Below are positions 16,529-25,730 of a DNA stretch of 64,000 nucleotides, piece by piece (positions within the stretch are counted from its first letter, which is position 1; every line of letters starts with the position of its first letter). The notes below the pieces were generated by a model. That model worked only from the letters and a program-made list of their open reading frames with translations. It searched no databases and was not told the DNA's origin. The stretch spans positions 248,001 to 312,000 of the forward strand of contig JACRCQ010000052.1 in the NCBI GenBank assembly GCA_016218915.1, in the 5' to 3' direction. The DNA is from Deltaproteobacteria bacterium (GTDB taxonomy: Bacteria; Myxococcota_A; Polyangia; Polyangiales; Polyangiaceae). A program made the translations under genes and the position numbers.

Positions 16529-17527
16529 TCACGCGCAGTTGTTGCACGTGCAGGTGACGTTGTTGTTGCTGTAGGTGCAGGTCTCGTTGGCCTCGCACGT
16601 GAGCGGTTTCAAGCACCCGCACGTCATGTTCCCAGAGCACTGCATGGGCGGGTGCACGCAGTGCCGTGTGACGGTCAATCCGTTGTCCTTGGTGACGCAG
16701 AGCAGGCCCGCATCGTCGCAGACCTTGCATTCCTGGACATAGGCGCACTCCGTGGGCGACACGCACGCGCCGTAGCAGGCGCCATGGGCTGTGTTGACCT
16801 TGCCTGTCTCGCAGTCCGGCGTGGGAAGCGAGCAGGTGACAGAGGACAGATCGCACTTAGCCTGGATCGTGCAGTGCCGCGCGATGCATGCTGGACCGAG
16901 GACGTCGGTGAGGTTGCAGAGCGTATCAATGCACCCCTTCGAGCAACTGGGAGCTACCTCGCCAGGCGCCAGCGTCATGCATTCGCAGCAGTCCGACCAC
17001 TTCGTGCACTGGGACGCTGCCGTGCACTCGGGCACGAGCGCTCCACCGCCGCTCCCTGCAATTCCGGCTGCGCCAGCAGCTCCGCCCTTGCCGCCGGCCC
17101 CGGCGACCCCGGCTGAACCGCCCTTGTTGATGGTCCCTGCAACGCCGCCCGCGCCCGCGATGCCACCGCTGCCTGCGATGCCACCGCTGCCTGCAACGCC
17201 TCCCGCGCCTGCGATGCCTCCCTGACCCGAAGCTCCGCCAGTCCCCCCGTCGCCAGCAGAGCCGCCGACAGCTCCGCTCCCAGAGCTTCCACCGGATGGA
17301 TTGCCTCCTGCGCCAGCAGAGGAACCCGCACTCCCCGCAAGCCCGCCGGAGTTGGTTCCTCCGGCGCCGCTCGCGCTACCGGCTGTTCCGCCTTGCGCGC
17401 TCGAACCACCCTGGCTGCCGTCGATCGAGGCATCCGCGCCAACCGGTGTCTCGGCGGGGGTGAAGTCGGAACCGCTGCAACCGGCCGCGAGCGCTGCGGC
17501 AACGAACCAGAGAGCCTGATAGCGCAT
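16529..17527 (-). CDS. Cys-rich lipoprotein with Gly/Ala/Ser stalk
   Basis: The product has 332 aa. A signal peptide with lipobox (ALAAGC, Cys17) is followed by a long low-complexity stalk (about residues 30-160) of GGxAGxxG units such as GSGGIAGSGGIAGAGG. The C-terminal 165 residues hold more than 20 Cys in spaced pairs (SDCCECM, CGCLKPLTCEANETC, CTCNNC), pointing to a disulfide-rich extracellular module without a family I can name. The stalk probably lifts the domain off the outer membrane. It is co-directional with the protease gene 147 bp upstream. Surface binding is a guess. Confidence 0.8.
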   Translation of the reverse strand: MRYQALWFVAAALAAGCSGSDFTPAETPVGADASIDGSQGGSSAQGGTAGSASGAGGTNSGGLAGSAGSSAGAGGNPSGGSSGSGAVGGSAGDGGTGGASGQGGIAGAGGVAGSGGIAGSGGIAGAGGVAGTINKGGSAGVAGAGGKGGAAGAAGIAGSGGGALVPECTAASQCTKWSDCCECMTLAPGEVAPSCSKGCIDTLCNLTDVLGPACIARHCTIQAKCDLSSVTCSLPTPDCETGKVNTAHGACYGACVSPTECAYVQECKVCDDAGLLCVTKDNGLTVTRHCVHPPMQCSGNMTCGCLKPLTCEANETCTYSNNNVTCTCNNCA

Positions 17528-17674
17528 GGGGAGGACTCCTCAACAAGGCGAAACACGATAGCAGCACGCAGCGCGCCTGAACATGCAGTGTTCCGCAGCT
17601 GGATTCCCATCCTCCGAACGCGGCGATTTCAAGTGGTGACGCGGCTCCCTTCGCGTCGTCGAGCGGTCGCTGCT

Positions 17675-18673
17675 TCACTCCGCAGATGCCAGTGCGACCA
17701 CCCAGCGGATCCAGTCCGCGTTGGCGTCTTCCGCGCTTCGTCCGACCACTTCCTCGAACGCGCGTTCGCCTGAGGGGTCTGCCTCGTGGTTGTCGCGCCA
17801 TCGCTGGTAGAACTTCCAGAGCTTGCCCTGCTGATCGAGCCACTGGCAGGCATATCGGGCCATGGCGTAGTGCAGGTCTTCTCCGTCCCCGCGAAAGTGC
17901 TCGTCCGACATGTGGAGCAATCCCGGCAGCGTGGTGGTCGACTTCTCCTTGGGGGAGCCGAGAGCTGCCCGAAGACGCGGGTAGCGCCAGTTCTTGCGAC
18001 CGTGGATCTCTCCCCGCTTCGGCATGACCGGCGCCTCGTAGAGGGAGGCGATCCCTTCGTTGATCCATGTGGGAGCCTGGGGGAAGTCAGCTTCCAGGAT
18101 GGGGTGCACCAGCTCGTGCGACAGGGTGCCGATGCCCAGTCCGATGTTCATCACCAGCGAGCGCGTGGGCGGATTGAAGAAGCCGTAGATCGAGATGCAG
18201 GGCGCGTGGAAGGTGTCCTTGCAGTACTTCTCGTAGGAGCCGGCGTCCGGGAACAGATAGACCGAGATGGCGCGCGCCGGACGCGTGCGGAAGCGGTCGT
18301 TGAAGAGCGCCTCGAGCACCCGTTCCACGAAGGGCTGGGAGGACTCGACAGCACCGGTGCCGGGCGGGGCAGCGAGCACGAACAGATCGGCCACGACTGA
18401 CGTGCGCGCCCGAGCGCCCAGCTCCCGGTGGATCTCCTCGACGATGCGTTGGCGGTCCGCGGCCAGGTCATAGGCGGGAGCAGGCGGCGAGGTCGCCAGT
18501 GCCTGGGGCGTAGCGGCAGGCGCCGGGGGTGTTGGTGCGGCGCGGGGGGTCGCGGCTGCGACTGGAGCATCCGCGGCAACCGGGCGCGGGGCCGTATCCT
18601 TGCGCGTTGGCCCTGCCGTACACCCGATCATGAGCAGGGAAGCGAGGAGAGCGAGGCGGGTTTTGTGGGTCAC
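17675..18673 (-). CDS. Zinc metalloprotease-like lipoprotein (peptidase MA-like)
   Basis: The 332-aa protein has a lipobox (LLMIGC, Cys18) and a Pro/Ala stalk to about residue 68. The catalytic region reads GTLSHELVHPIL (HELVH 186-190) and PTWINEGIASLYE (Glu206), the HExxH plus NEG arrangement of gluzincin-type MA-like peptidases. It is probably anchored in the outer membrane and faces the periplasm or outside. The substrate is unknown. The start ATG at 18673 has no strong ribosome-binding site. It is divergent from the zinc-ribbon gene at 18814. Confidence 0.85.
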   Translation of the reverse strand: MTHKTRLALLASLLMIGCTAGPTRKDTAPRPVAADAPVAAATPRAAPTPPAPAATPQALATSPPAPAYDLAADRQRIVEEIHRELGARARTSVVADLFVLAAPPGTGAVESSQPFVERVLEALFNDRFRTRPARAISVYLFPDAGSYEKYCKDTFHAPCISIYGFFNPPTRSLVMNIGLGIGTLSHELVHPILEADFPQAPTWINEGIASLYEAPVMPKRGEIHGRKNWRYPRLRAALGSPKEKSTTTLPGLLHMSDEHFRGDGEDLHYAMARYACQWLDQQGKLWKFYQRWRDNHEADPSGERAFEEVVGRSAEDANADWIRWVVALASAE

Positions 18674-18813
18674 AATCGATTGTCGTCCATGAGGGGAGTT
18701 GTGTGACTGTCATTGTCACATGCCTGCACTTTTTCCCTGGCAAGCGCAGCGCCGCGGTTCCCCTGGGGGGAGGGCGCAGGTATGCTGTGCGCGAGGCACG
18801 GGGAGGAGAGTTG

Positions 18814-20334
18814 ATGAGCCGTTTTTGCGATCGGTGCGGCAAGGAAGTCGGAATCGTCAGCAGCACGACGACCACAGCAGACGGCCGAATCGTGTCGCTC
18901 TGCGCTGCGTGCGCCACGCTGCCAGCGGCTGGTCCGGGTGCGGGGTCCTTTGGCCAGGCTCCATCCTGGGCCCAATCCGCAGCAGGCGGTGCGCCCTACG
19001 TTCCGTCGCCCAGCGGAAAGGGCAATCTGTTGGCGATCCTCGTCGGGGTCGTCGTGGTGCTCGCGCTTCTGGTGGTCGGTGGCGCCACCATGGCTCTGCT
19101 GGTCCTTCGCAGGCCCGCTTCCAAGCCGCAGGTGCAGTCCGCGAATCCGGGCACCCCAACCGCGGAGAGCACGGGCTCGCAGGAGTCGGCAGCACCCGGC
19201 GAAGGGTCAGCTCGGCCTGGACAGGTGCGCGAAGCGAATTGGGATGGGACGAAACCGTTCGTGTGCAAGGGGCAGGAGCAGGTGGTGCTTCGCAACTGCA
19301 GCGGCTCGGTCGAAGACACCGCGGTGCGAGCGGAGGAACGCTGCAAGCTCACCCTGGTGGCATGCAAGCTCGCGGGCCGCACAGCCCTCGAGGTGCGAAA
19401 CGACGCCGAGGTGATCGTGCAGGGAGGAGAGCTGACCGGATCGACCGGGTTCGGGTCGATTGCTGTGCGCGTGTCCGACCATGCAAGAGCCTCGATCCAG
19501 GGCGCGACGATCCTTGGCACCGAGCAGGCGATCCGGATAGCAAACCAGGCTTCGCTGAAGCTCACCGATGTGACCCTTCGCGTGCCCACGGAAGCGGCCG
19601 AATCCCGTTGGCCGTTTTCCCTTGCGATCGAGCTGGCCGACGATGCGGAGCTTGCGATGGAAGGGGGCTCGGTGGACTGGGGTGGCAAGGGGGTGCAGCT
19701 CAAGGATTCTGCGACCCTGGTCGCGCGCAAGACCTCGATCCGGTCCACTCGCCGCGACTCGGATCGGATGGAGCCCGTGGGTCTGAGCCTGACCGGCGGC
19801 GCGGCAGGAATCATTGTCGAAGGCAAGATCAAGGGGCCGCGCATTGCGGTGTCGATCGATGACGTCTCTTCGCTGACGCTTCAGAAGACGGTGACCGAGG
19901 GGGAGGTGAAGAGCGAGGGGAACGCGCGGCTGAAGGTGTCCAAGGACGCGCCCGACGCTGAAGCGAGCCTGGAGCAGCTGCAGACCACGCTCAGGAATGT
20001 CAGAGCAGAGCTCAAGCCCGAGCATGAGAAGATCACCCGCTATTCCAAGGGTGCATGCGGCGGGATCTTCGCCTGCTACAAGGACAACTTCCCTGGAGGA
20101 GCGGTGGCCGGCACCGTGCTGATGCGGGTGAATGCGACGGGAAAGGTCCAGTCGACCACCTTGCAGGGGAACATCCCGCCCAAGGTCGCGGAGTGCATCC
20201 GCACAGTCGGCAAGGAGCGAACGATCGAGAACTTCGACGGGCCGGTGGGCGACCTGGTGTGCACCTACTCCGGTACGATCACCAAGGGGATGCAGATGCT
20301 CTCGATCAAGTCGGACTATCGAAAGACGAAGTAG
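18814..20334 (+). CDS. Zinc-ribbon, TM, beta-helix and AgmX-like C-terminal protein
   Basis: ATG 18814 follows GGGAGGAG at a 4-5 bp spacing and gives 506 aa. The N-terminus has a zinc-ribbon-like pair of CxxC motifs (CDRCGKEV and CAACATL), then a transmembrane helix (about residues 70-95). A long middle part (about 150-360) repeats strand-turn units such as EVIVQGGELTGS and ARASIQGATILGTEQAIRI, suggesting a right-handed beta-helix. The last 100 residues (CYKDNFPGGAVAGTVLMRV, PPKVAECIRTVGKE) match the C-terminal domain seen in myxobacterial AgmX/PglI gliding-related proteins. It is thus a membrane protein with cytoplasmic zinc ribbon and periplasmic beta-helix. Function unknown. Confidence 0.72.
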   Translation: MSRFCDRCGKEVGIVSSTTTTADGRIVSLCAACATLPAAGPGAGSFGQAPSWAQSAAGGAPYVPSPSGKGNLLAILVGVVVVLALLVVGGATMALLVLRRPASKPQVQSANPGTPTAESTGSQESAAPGEGSARPGQVREANWDGTKPFVCKGQEQVVLRNCSGSVEDTAVRAEERCKLTLVACKLAGRTALEVRNDAEVIVQGGELTGSTGFGSIAVRVSDHARASIQGATILGTEQAIRIANQASLKLTDVTLRVPTEAAESRWPFSLAIELADDAELAMEGGSVDWGGKGVQLKDSATLVARKTSIRSTRRDSDRMEPVGLSLTGGAAGIIVEGKIKGPRIAVSIDDVSSLTLQKTVTEGEVKSEGNARLKVSKDAPDAEASLEQLQTTLRNVRAELKPEHEKITRYSKGACGGIFACYKDNFPGGAVAGTVLMRVNATGKVQSTTLQGNIPPKVAECIRTVGKERTIENFDGPVGDLVCTYSGTITKGMQMLSIKSDYRKTK

Positions 20335-20372
20335 AGGCTCTGCCTGGAGCCGCGCATCGTGCAACGCGCCTG

Positions 20373-21431
20373 CTACTGCGTCCGGTACAGGAAGATCAGG
20401 AACAGAATCGACACAGCGACCGCAACGACGCCGGCGATGCCGAGCAGCACGCGGGTGGTGTCCAGGTCTGCGAGCCTCTGCGCAGCGATCTTGGCAGTCG
20501 ACGGAGTGGAAGGCGAGCTGCCGGGCGAGACGAGCTCGTGTCGCGCAGCCCAGATGGTCGCGATGGCAAAGGCGTGCACGGGCACGATGAGAATCAGGAA
20601 CGGGGTGCTGCCGAACAGCTGATACAAGCCGAGCGCCGCATTGATTCCGTGGGTCGCCAGGCCAAAGGTGTAGCCCGCGCGCTTGCGCAGCCAAAGCGCT
20701 GCGACGATCCAGATGTCCAGGCCCACCACGGCCACGTTGAACACGATGCCACCGCTGATCTCGCCGAGCGGGTTGTTGACCGTGTACAGGATCCGGACCA
20801 GCACGACCACGAACCAGAAGACCGCGGCCACGCCGGTGAGGATGACACCGGCAAGGAGCTGGCCGCGCGGCGGCCCGAACAACACGTCGCCGGTCGCATA
20901 CGATGCAAACCCGGCTCCCCCCTGCATCCCCTGCGTCTGGGGAGGCTGGGTCGCACCAGCCCGTCCTGTGGGAGGCATGGTCGCCGGGCCCACGTTCATA
21001 GGCGGTGAAGGCTGTGCGTAGGGCTGCTGCTGGGGCGCTGGCGGGACGTAGGAAGAGCGTCCAGAGCTTGCCCCTACCAAGTCCGCGGGCACGTTGGATT
21101 GCCGCGGGAACGTCTGCTGGGGGTTTGGCGATCGGATGAACGGCGGAGCCGCGGTGGCCAGAGGAAAGATGTCCGACAGAGACGTGTATTCGGCTCTGGG
21201 CGTCATCGGAGGCGGCGGGTTGGTCCGTCCCGGCGACGGCGGAGGAGGTGCCACGGCTCGCATCGCCTGGGCGAACATGGGCACCGAGGCAAGGGACTTC
21301 CATTCCGTGTCCCCCACCGCGCAGATCTGGGATTGCAGGGGGATCTTGCCGGTGAGGATCCCGCGCTCGATCAAGTCATCTTCGACCGGACCTACGGCCT
21401 CACCGCCTTCGACCACTACGTACCACGTCAT
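20373..21431 (-). CDS. GYF_2 (DUF4339) membrane protein
   Basis: ATG 21431 gives 352 aa beginning at TWYVVVEGGEAVGPV. Residues 2-60 form a GYF_2/DUF4339 domain, with the usual WYxxxxGxxxGPV start and TEWKSLASVPMFAQ end. A long Pro/Gln/Ser-rich linker follows to about residue 180, then four or five hydrophobic helices. The GYF_2 part would be cytosolic and bind proline-rich peptides, possibly its own linker. The gene is convergent with the zinc-ribbon gene (38 bp gap). Function unknown. Confidence 0.8.
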   Translation of the reverse strand: MTWYVVVEGGEAVGPVEDDLIERGILTGKIPLQSQICAVGDTEWKSLASVPMFAQAMRAVAPPPPSPGRTNPPPPMTPRAEYTSLSDIFPLATAAPPFIRSPNPQQTFPRQSNVPADLVGASSGRSSYVPPAPQQQPYAQPSPPMNVGPATMPPTGRAGATQPPQTQGMQGGAGFASYATGDVLFGPPRGQLLAGVILTGVAAVFWFVVVLVRILYTVNNPLGEISGGIVFNVAVVGLDIWIVAALWLRKRAGYTFGLATHGINAALGLYQLFGSTPFLILIVPVHAFAIATIWAARHELVSPGSSPSTPSTAKIAAQRLADLDTTRVLLGIAGVVAVAVSILFLIFLYRTQ

Positions 21432-21625
21432 CGAATTCCAACCCTGCAACCCGCGTCGGGCGCGATCATGCACGCCCCGGCGTCCGCAATCCACCCCAAA
21501 CGCCCATCCGGCGCCTGCGGGGCCGACGAGGCTTCAGGGTGCAGCCCTGCCGGAGTCCGGCGGGGGTCGGCCAGCATCGATCGTGATGCGCATCTGCATC
21601 CAGGGCGATGCCGAGCGGTCTTCGC

Positions 21626-23705
21626 TCAGGGGACCTGAAGGCAGCGCTGCAGTACACGCATGCCGTTGGGCAGCTTGTCCGATGTCACGTTCTCGCCAAC
21701 CGTGTCATCCGAGCTGTTCCACCCGCGCCTGTAGATCAGGTCGTAGAGCCCGGGCGGAACCGATCGCGCATGCGCTCCGTCGACCGGCCAGGGTCCACCT
21801 GAGCTCGTGTACCAGAGATGGCGCAGGCCGTGCAGGACCTCGGTGTCGCGAGACCGCAGGTACACGAACATGGTGTCGCTGCTCGGATTCGCGCCCGACG
21901 GAAGCGGCTTGCCGTCCAGCGTCAGGTCCGCTCCGAGCATCGACTGCGTCAGGTCGAACACCAGCGAGTTGGAGCCCTGGTTGAGGATCACGTTCTCCTG
22001 GAGCACGCGGAAGCCATTGGGGAGCTTGTCCTGCGCGAGGTTCTCGCTGACGATGCCGTCGCTGCTGCTCCAGCCCCTGCGATAGACGAGATCGTAGGCA
22101 CCGGGGATCATCGAGAACGTGTGATCGCCAGAGGTGGGCCAGGGGCCGCCGGAGCTCGTGTACCAGAGGTGACGAACCGCGTGCAGGACGCCGGTGTCCT
22201 TGGAGCGCAGGTAGAAGAAGGCCGTGTCGCTGCTCGCATTCGCGCCAGAGGGAAGGCTGGCGTGGTCGAGCAGCACGGTGACGCTGCTGAGGGTGGCGAC
22301 CGGCACGTTGACCTGCAGAGCGTTGGCCCCTGGGCCGAGCGCGACGTTCTCCTGCAGCACGCGATAGCCGTTCGGAAGCTTGTCGCCGGAGTCGTTCTCA
22401 TCCACCACGTTCGTCGACGACGACCAGCCCCGCCGGTAGATCACGTCGTAGGTGCCCACTGGCACCGATTGCCCATGATCGGCCGTGGTGGGCCAAGGCC
22501 CACCGGAGCTGGTGTACCAGAGGTGACGTACCTGGTGCAGGATGCCGGTGTCCTTGGCGCGCAAAAGCACGGACATCGTGCTGGAGCTGGAGCTGGACCC
22601 GGAGGGAAGCGGGGCGCCGTTCAACGTGACGTCGACTGCGCTCAGGGTGGCGACCGGGATGTCGACGTTGAGCGTGTTGGGGCCTGCCTGCAAGGTCACG
22701 CTAGGTGTCAGCACTCGATAGCCCGCAGGGAGCTTGTCCCCGGCCGGGTTCTCGCCGACCTCGTTGGTGGAGGAAGACCAGTCGCGACGGTAGACGACCT
22801 CGTATTCGCCTGGGATCACGGACCATGCGTGGGCGCCATTGGTGGGCCACGGCCCGCCCGAGCTCGTGTACCAGAGGTGCCGGGCCGCGTGCAGCGCACC
22901 TGTGTCCTTGGACCGAAGGTACAGCGTCATCGTCGAGCTGCTCGGATTGGCGCCCGAGGGAAGGGGTGCACCGTCCACGGTCACGTTGACTGCGCTGACG
23001 AGCGCAACCGGCACGTTGAACGAAAGGGGATTGGCGCCGCTGGTGACGGTCAGGCCTTGCTGCAGCACGCGGTAGCCGTTGGGGAGCTTGTCGTTGTCCG
23101 GGTTCTCGGACACGACGTTGTCCGAGGCCGAGTGCCCGCGTCGGTAGATGACGTCGTAGGTGCCGGGCACGACCGAGTACGCGTGATCGCCGGTGTTGGG
23201 CCAGGGGCCGCCGGAGCTGGTGTACCAGAGGTGACGCACCTGGTGCAGGGCGCCCGTGTCGGGTGATCGCAGATAGAACAGCGCTGTGTCGCTGCTCGAG
23301 CTCGCGCCGCTCGGCAGGGGCTGCCCGTCCAGCTTCACCTCCACGTCGAGCAGGGCAACCGGTACATCCACGTTGACCGTGTTCGCGCCGCTGCCGATCG
23401 CCAGCCCTTGCTGCAGCACGCGGTAGCCGTTGGGAAGCTTGTCGCCGGTCACGTTCTCGGAAACCGTGCTCGACGAGGTGTTGTAGCCTCGCCTGTACAG
23501 CACGTCGTAGATGCCTGGAACCACGGAGTAGGCGTGATCGCCATTGGTGGGCCAGGGGCCGCCAGAGCTGGTGTACCAGAGGTGTCGCACCTGATGCAGG
23601 GCGCCGGTGTCGGCCGCTCGCAGGAACACGAACATCGTGTCGCTGCTCGGGTTCGCACCTGCGGGCAGGGGCTGCCCGCCGAGCGTCACCTCGACCTCGA
23701 GCGTG
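21626..23705 (-). repeat. Six tandem coding repeats of about 351-354 bp
   Basis: The conserved segment for HLWYTSSGGPWP recurs at about 351-354-bp steps (near 21807, 22158, 22512, 22866, 23220 and 23571). Copies are alike at the DNA level but not identical, so the array is old enough to have diverged and could still recombine. Confidence 0.85.
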
Positions 23706-25609
23706 GACACAGGAACGTCGATGGCTCCGCCGTAGGTGCTCGTCGACGTGCAGGTGGAGGAGAGGCAGCCGGTGATCGGGGTTCCCTTGCACACGCCTGC
23801 TGGCTGGCATGCATCGCCTGTCGTGCATGCGATGTGATCGTCGCAAGGCGTACCGACCGGTGCCTGGCTGGCAACGAAGTGGGGCGTGCCCTCCACGCAG
23901 GCGCCATAGGTGACGCAGGCTGAGCCGCTCGAAGGCGGGACGGGAACGGCGGTGGCGATGCACCCCTTTGCATCGGCTCCAGGCGATCCTGGAGAGCACT
24001 TCTCCACACCGGTGCAAAACAGGGAGTCATCACACAGGGGATCGCTCGGATCGTGGTGCACGACACCTGACACGTCACACGAGTCGAGCGTGCACAGCAG
24101 GCCGTCGTCCGGCTTGAGCGCGGTGTTGACCTGGCTGTGGCAACCGGTCGAAGGATCGCAGGAGTCGTCGGTGCACGGGTTGCCATCGTTGCAGTTGGCA
24201 GGACCACCTCCCGTACAGGTGCCGGACTGGCAAGTCTGCCCCACGATGCAGGCGCTCGTGACGCAAGCGGTTCCGTTTGCGACAACATCGTTGTGGCAAA
24301 CGCCGCCTACCTTTGCGTCGGTCGTGCAGGGGTTCTGGTCATTGCAGTCAGGCTCGTAGCACTGCGCGACTCCGCCCACGCTCTTGCATGCCTGGTTGAG
24401 GACTGCGCAAGGGTTGGGCACGCAGGGATCGGTGGTGCAGGCGCCCTGGCCGTCCGGATGCGCGTCCGCGTCGCACTGGCAGCTGTACGTCGTTCCGTTC
24501 TTCGCGCACACGGTCTGGTGCGGAAGGGCGCACGGGTTGGGTTTGCAGGGGTCGTCGGTGCATCCACCTGCGCCATCGTCATGCCAGCCCGGCGCGCAGC
24601 TCTCGCAATGAAGACCCTGGAATCCGGTGTCGCAAGTGCAAGAGATCTTGCCCCCGGCGAGCTGACAGGTGCCGTGCCCGTTGCAGGTGTTCGGCGCGCA
24701 GGTCTCGTCGAGCACGCACGCGCCCCCTTCGTCGTGGTAGCCGGGATCGCACGAGCATTGGGCGCTGCCTCCATTTGCCGTGCACGTGGTCTTGTTGAGG
24801 TCCTTGCACGGGTTGGGCTTGCACGGGTCCTGCGAGCAGCCACCCTGGCCATCAGGATGCCACCCACCCATGGTATCGCATTGATCGCAGGTGGCGCCGA
24901 CCCAGCCGACGTCGCACGAGCAGCTGACCTTGCCGCCAGCGTCCGAGCACGTGCCGTGGGTGTTGCAGCTGTTGGCCTGGCACGTGGTGTCCGGCACGCA
25001 ATCGCCGCTCTCTTCGTGGGTTCCAGGGCGACACTCGCAGACCGCCTTGCCGCCCTGGCTCTTGCACACCTTGTCAGGATCTCCGCCGCAGGGATCAGGG
25101 ACGCACGGATCCTGGGTGCAGCCGCCTTTGCCGTCCGCGTGCCAGCCGTTCGCGCTGTCGCACTGGTCGCAGGTGGGGCCTGACCAACCCTGCTGGCAGG
25201 TGCATTCGATCGCCTGGTTGACGACCTTGCAGGTGCCATGGCTGTGGCAGCTGTCGGTCTGGCACTTCACGTCAGCCACGCACGAGCCGCTTTCCTCGAC
25301 GTACCCGGTGTCGCACGAGCACACGGCGCCGCCGTCCGCTTCCTTGCACACCGTCTTGTGCGCGTCCTTGCAGGGATTCGGCTGGCATGCGTTGGGGCTT
25401 CCGCCTTCGGAATCCGGCTTCGAGCTGTCCACGAGCGCATCGAGCGACGCGTCTGCCGGGGCGTCCGCGGACGCATCCTTGTCCGGTCCGGGAAGCGTCT
25501 GTCCGGACGAGTTGCTCTCTCCGCAGCTGGCGGCGAGCGCGCCCAAGGCAGCGATCGCGAGCGTGGGGACCAGACGACAGCGAAGACTTCGGTGGCCGAT
25601 GGTTCGCAT
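21626..25609 (-). CDS. Large EGF-like lipoprotein with six 117-aa repeats
   Basis: ATG 25609 gives 1327 aa. A signal peptide with lipobox (LAASC) is followed by an Asp/Ala/Ser stalk. About eight EGF-like units alternate two types, xPNPCKDxNKTxC...CxCDPGY and CNxHGTCxxxGGKxxCxCDxGW. A Cys-rich stretch with NDGNPCTDDSCD motifs comes next. The C-terminal half is six tandem copies of a domain of about 117 residues carrying LxVxVxLxGxPLPSGAxxSSDT, HQVRHLWYTSSGGPWP, YDVIYRRG and DKLPNGYRVLQ; the last copy ends the protein. I do not recognise this repeat, though it has a beta-sandwich look. It is probably a surface adhesin. The divergent IgGFc-binding gene starts 121 bp away. Confidence 0.88.
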   Translation of the reverse strand: MRTIGHRSLRCRLVPTLAIAALGALAASCGESNSSGQTLPGPDKDASADAPADASLDALVDSSKPDSEGGSPNACQPNPCKDAHKTVCKEADGGAVCSCDTGYVEESGSCVADVKCQTDSCHSHGTCKVVNQAIECTCQQGWSGPTCDQCDSANGWHADGKGGCTQDPCVPDPCGGDPDKVCKSQGGKAVCECRPGTHEESGDCVPDTTCQANSCNTHGTCSDAGGKVSCSCDVGWVGATCDQCDTMGGWHPDGQGGCSQDPCKPNPCKDLNKTTCTANGGSAQCSCDPGYHDEGGACVLDETCAPNTCNGHGTCQLAGGKISCTCDTGFQGLHCESCAPGWHDDGAGGCTDDPCKPNPCALPHQTVCAKNGTTYSCQCDADAHPDGQGACTTDPCVPNPCAVLNQACKSVGGVAQCYEPDCNDQNPCTTDAKVGGVCHNDVVANGTACVTSACIVGQTCQSGTCTGGGPANCNDGNPCTDDSCDPSTGCHSQVNTALKPDDGLLCTLDSCDVSGVVHHDPSDPLCDDSLFCTGVEKCSPGSPGADAKGCIATAVPVPPSSGSACVTYGACVEGTPHFVASQAPVGTPCDDHIACTTGDACQPAGVCKGTPITGCLSSTCTSTSTYGGAIDVPVSTLEVEVTLGGQPLPAGANPSSDTMFVFLRAADTGALHQVRHLWYTSSGGPWPTNGDHAYSVVPGIYDVLYRRGYNTSSSTVSENVTGDKLPNGYRVLQQGLAIGSGANTVNVDVPVALLDVEVKLDGQPLPSGASSSSDTALFYLRSPDTGALHQVRHLWYTSSGGPWPNTGDHAYSVVPGTYDVIYRRGHSASDNVVSENPDNDKLPNGYRVLQQGLTVTSGANPLSFNVPVALVSAVNVTVDGAPLPSGANPSSSTMTLYLRSKDTGALHAARHLWYTSSGGPWPTNGAHAWSVIPGEYEVVYRRDWSSSTNEVGENPAGDKLPAGYRVLTPSVTLQAGPNTLNVDIPVATLSAVDVTLNGAPLPSGSSSSSSTMSVLLRAKDTGILHQVRHLWYTSSGGPWPTTADHGQSVPVGTYDVIYRRGWSSSTNVVDENDSGDKLPNGYRVLQENVALGPGANALQVNVPVATLSSVTVLLDHASLPSGANASSDTAFFYLRSKDTGVLHAVRHLWYTSSGGPWPTSGDHTFSMIPGAYDLVYRRGWSSSDGIVSENLAQDKLPNGFRVLQENVILNQGSNSLVFDLTQSMLGADLTLDGKPLPSGANPSSDTMFVYLRSRDTEVLHGLRHLWYTSSGGPWPVDGAHARSVPPGLYDLIYRRGWNSSDDTVGENVTSDKLPNGMRVLQRCLQVP

Positions 25610-25730
25610 GGGCTTCCTCGTGTGGCCGTTATACGCCCCGGGAAGGGGGAACACCCCTGGAGCCTGGGGATCGGCCAAGATTTCCGCCCCATTCCGATCG
25701 AACCTGCCACACAATGGGGCAGAGGTCCGG

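Noticed and set aside
24891..25730. Upstream extension of the IgGFc-binding gene frame
   Set aside because: It runs opposite the EGF-like gene; the signal peptide and ribosome-binding site place the start at 25731.
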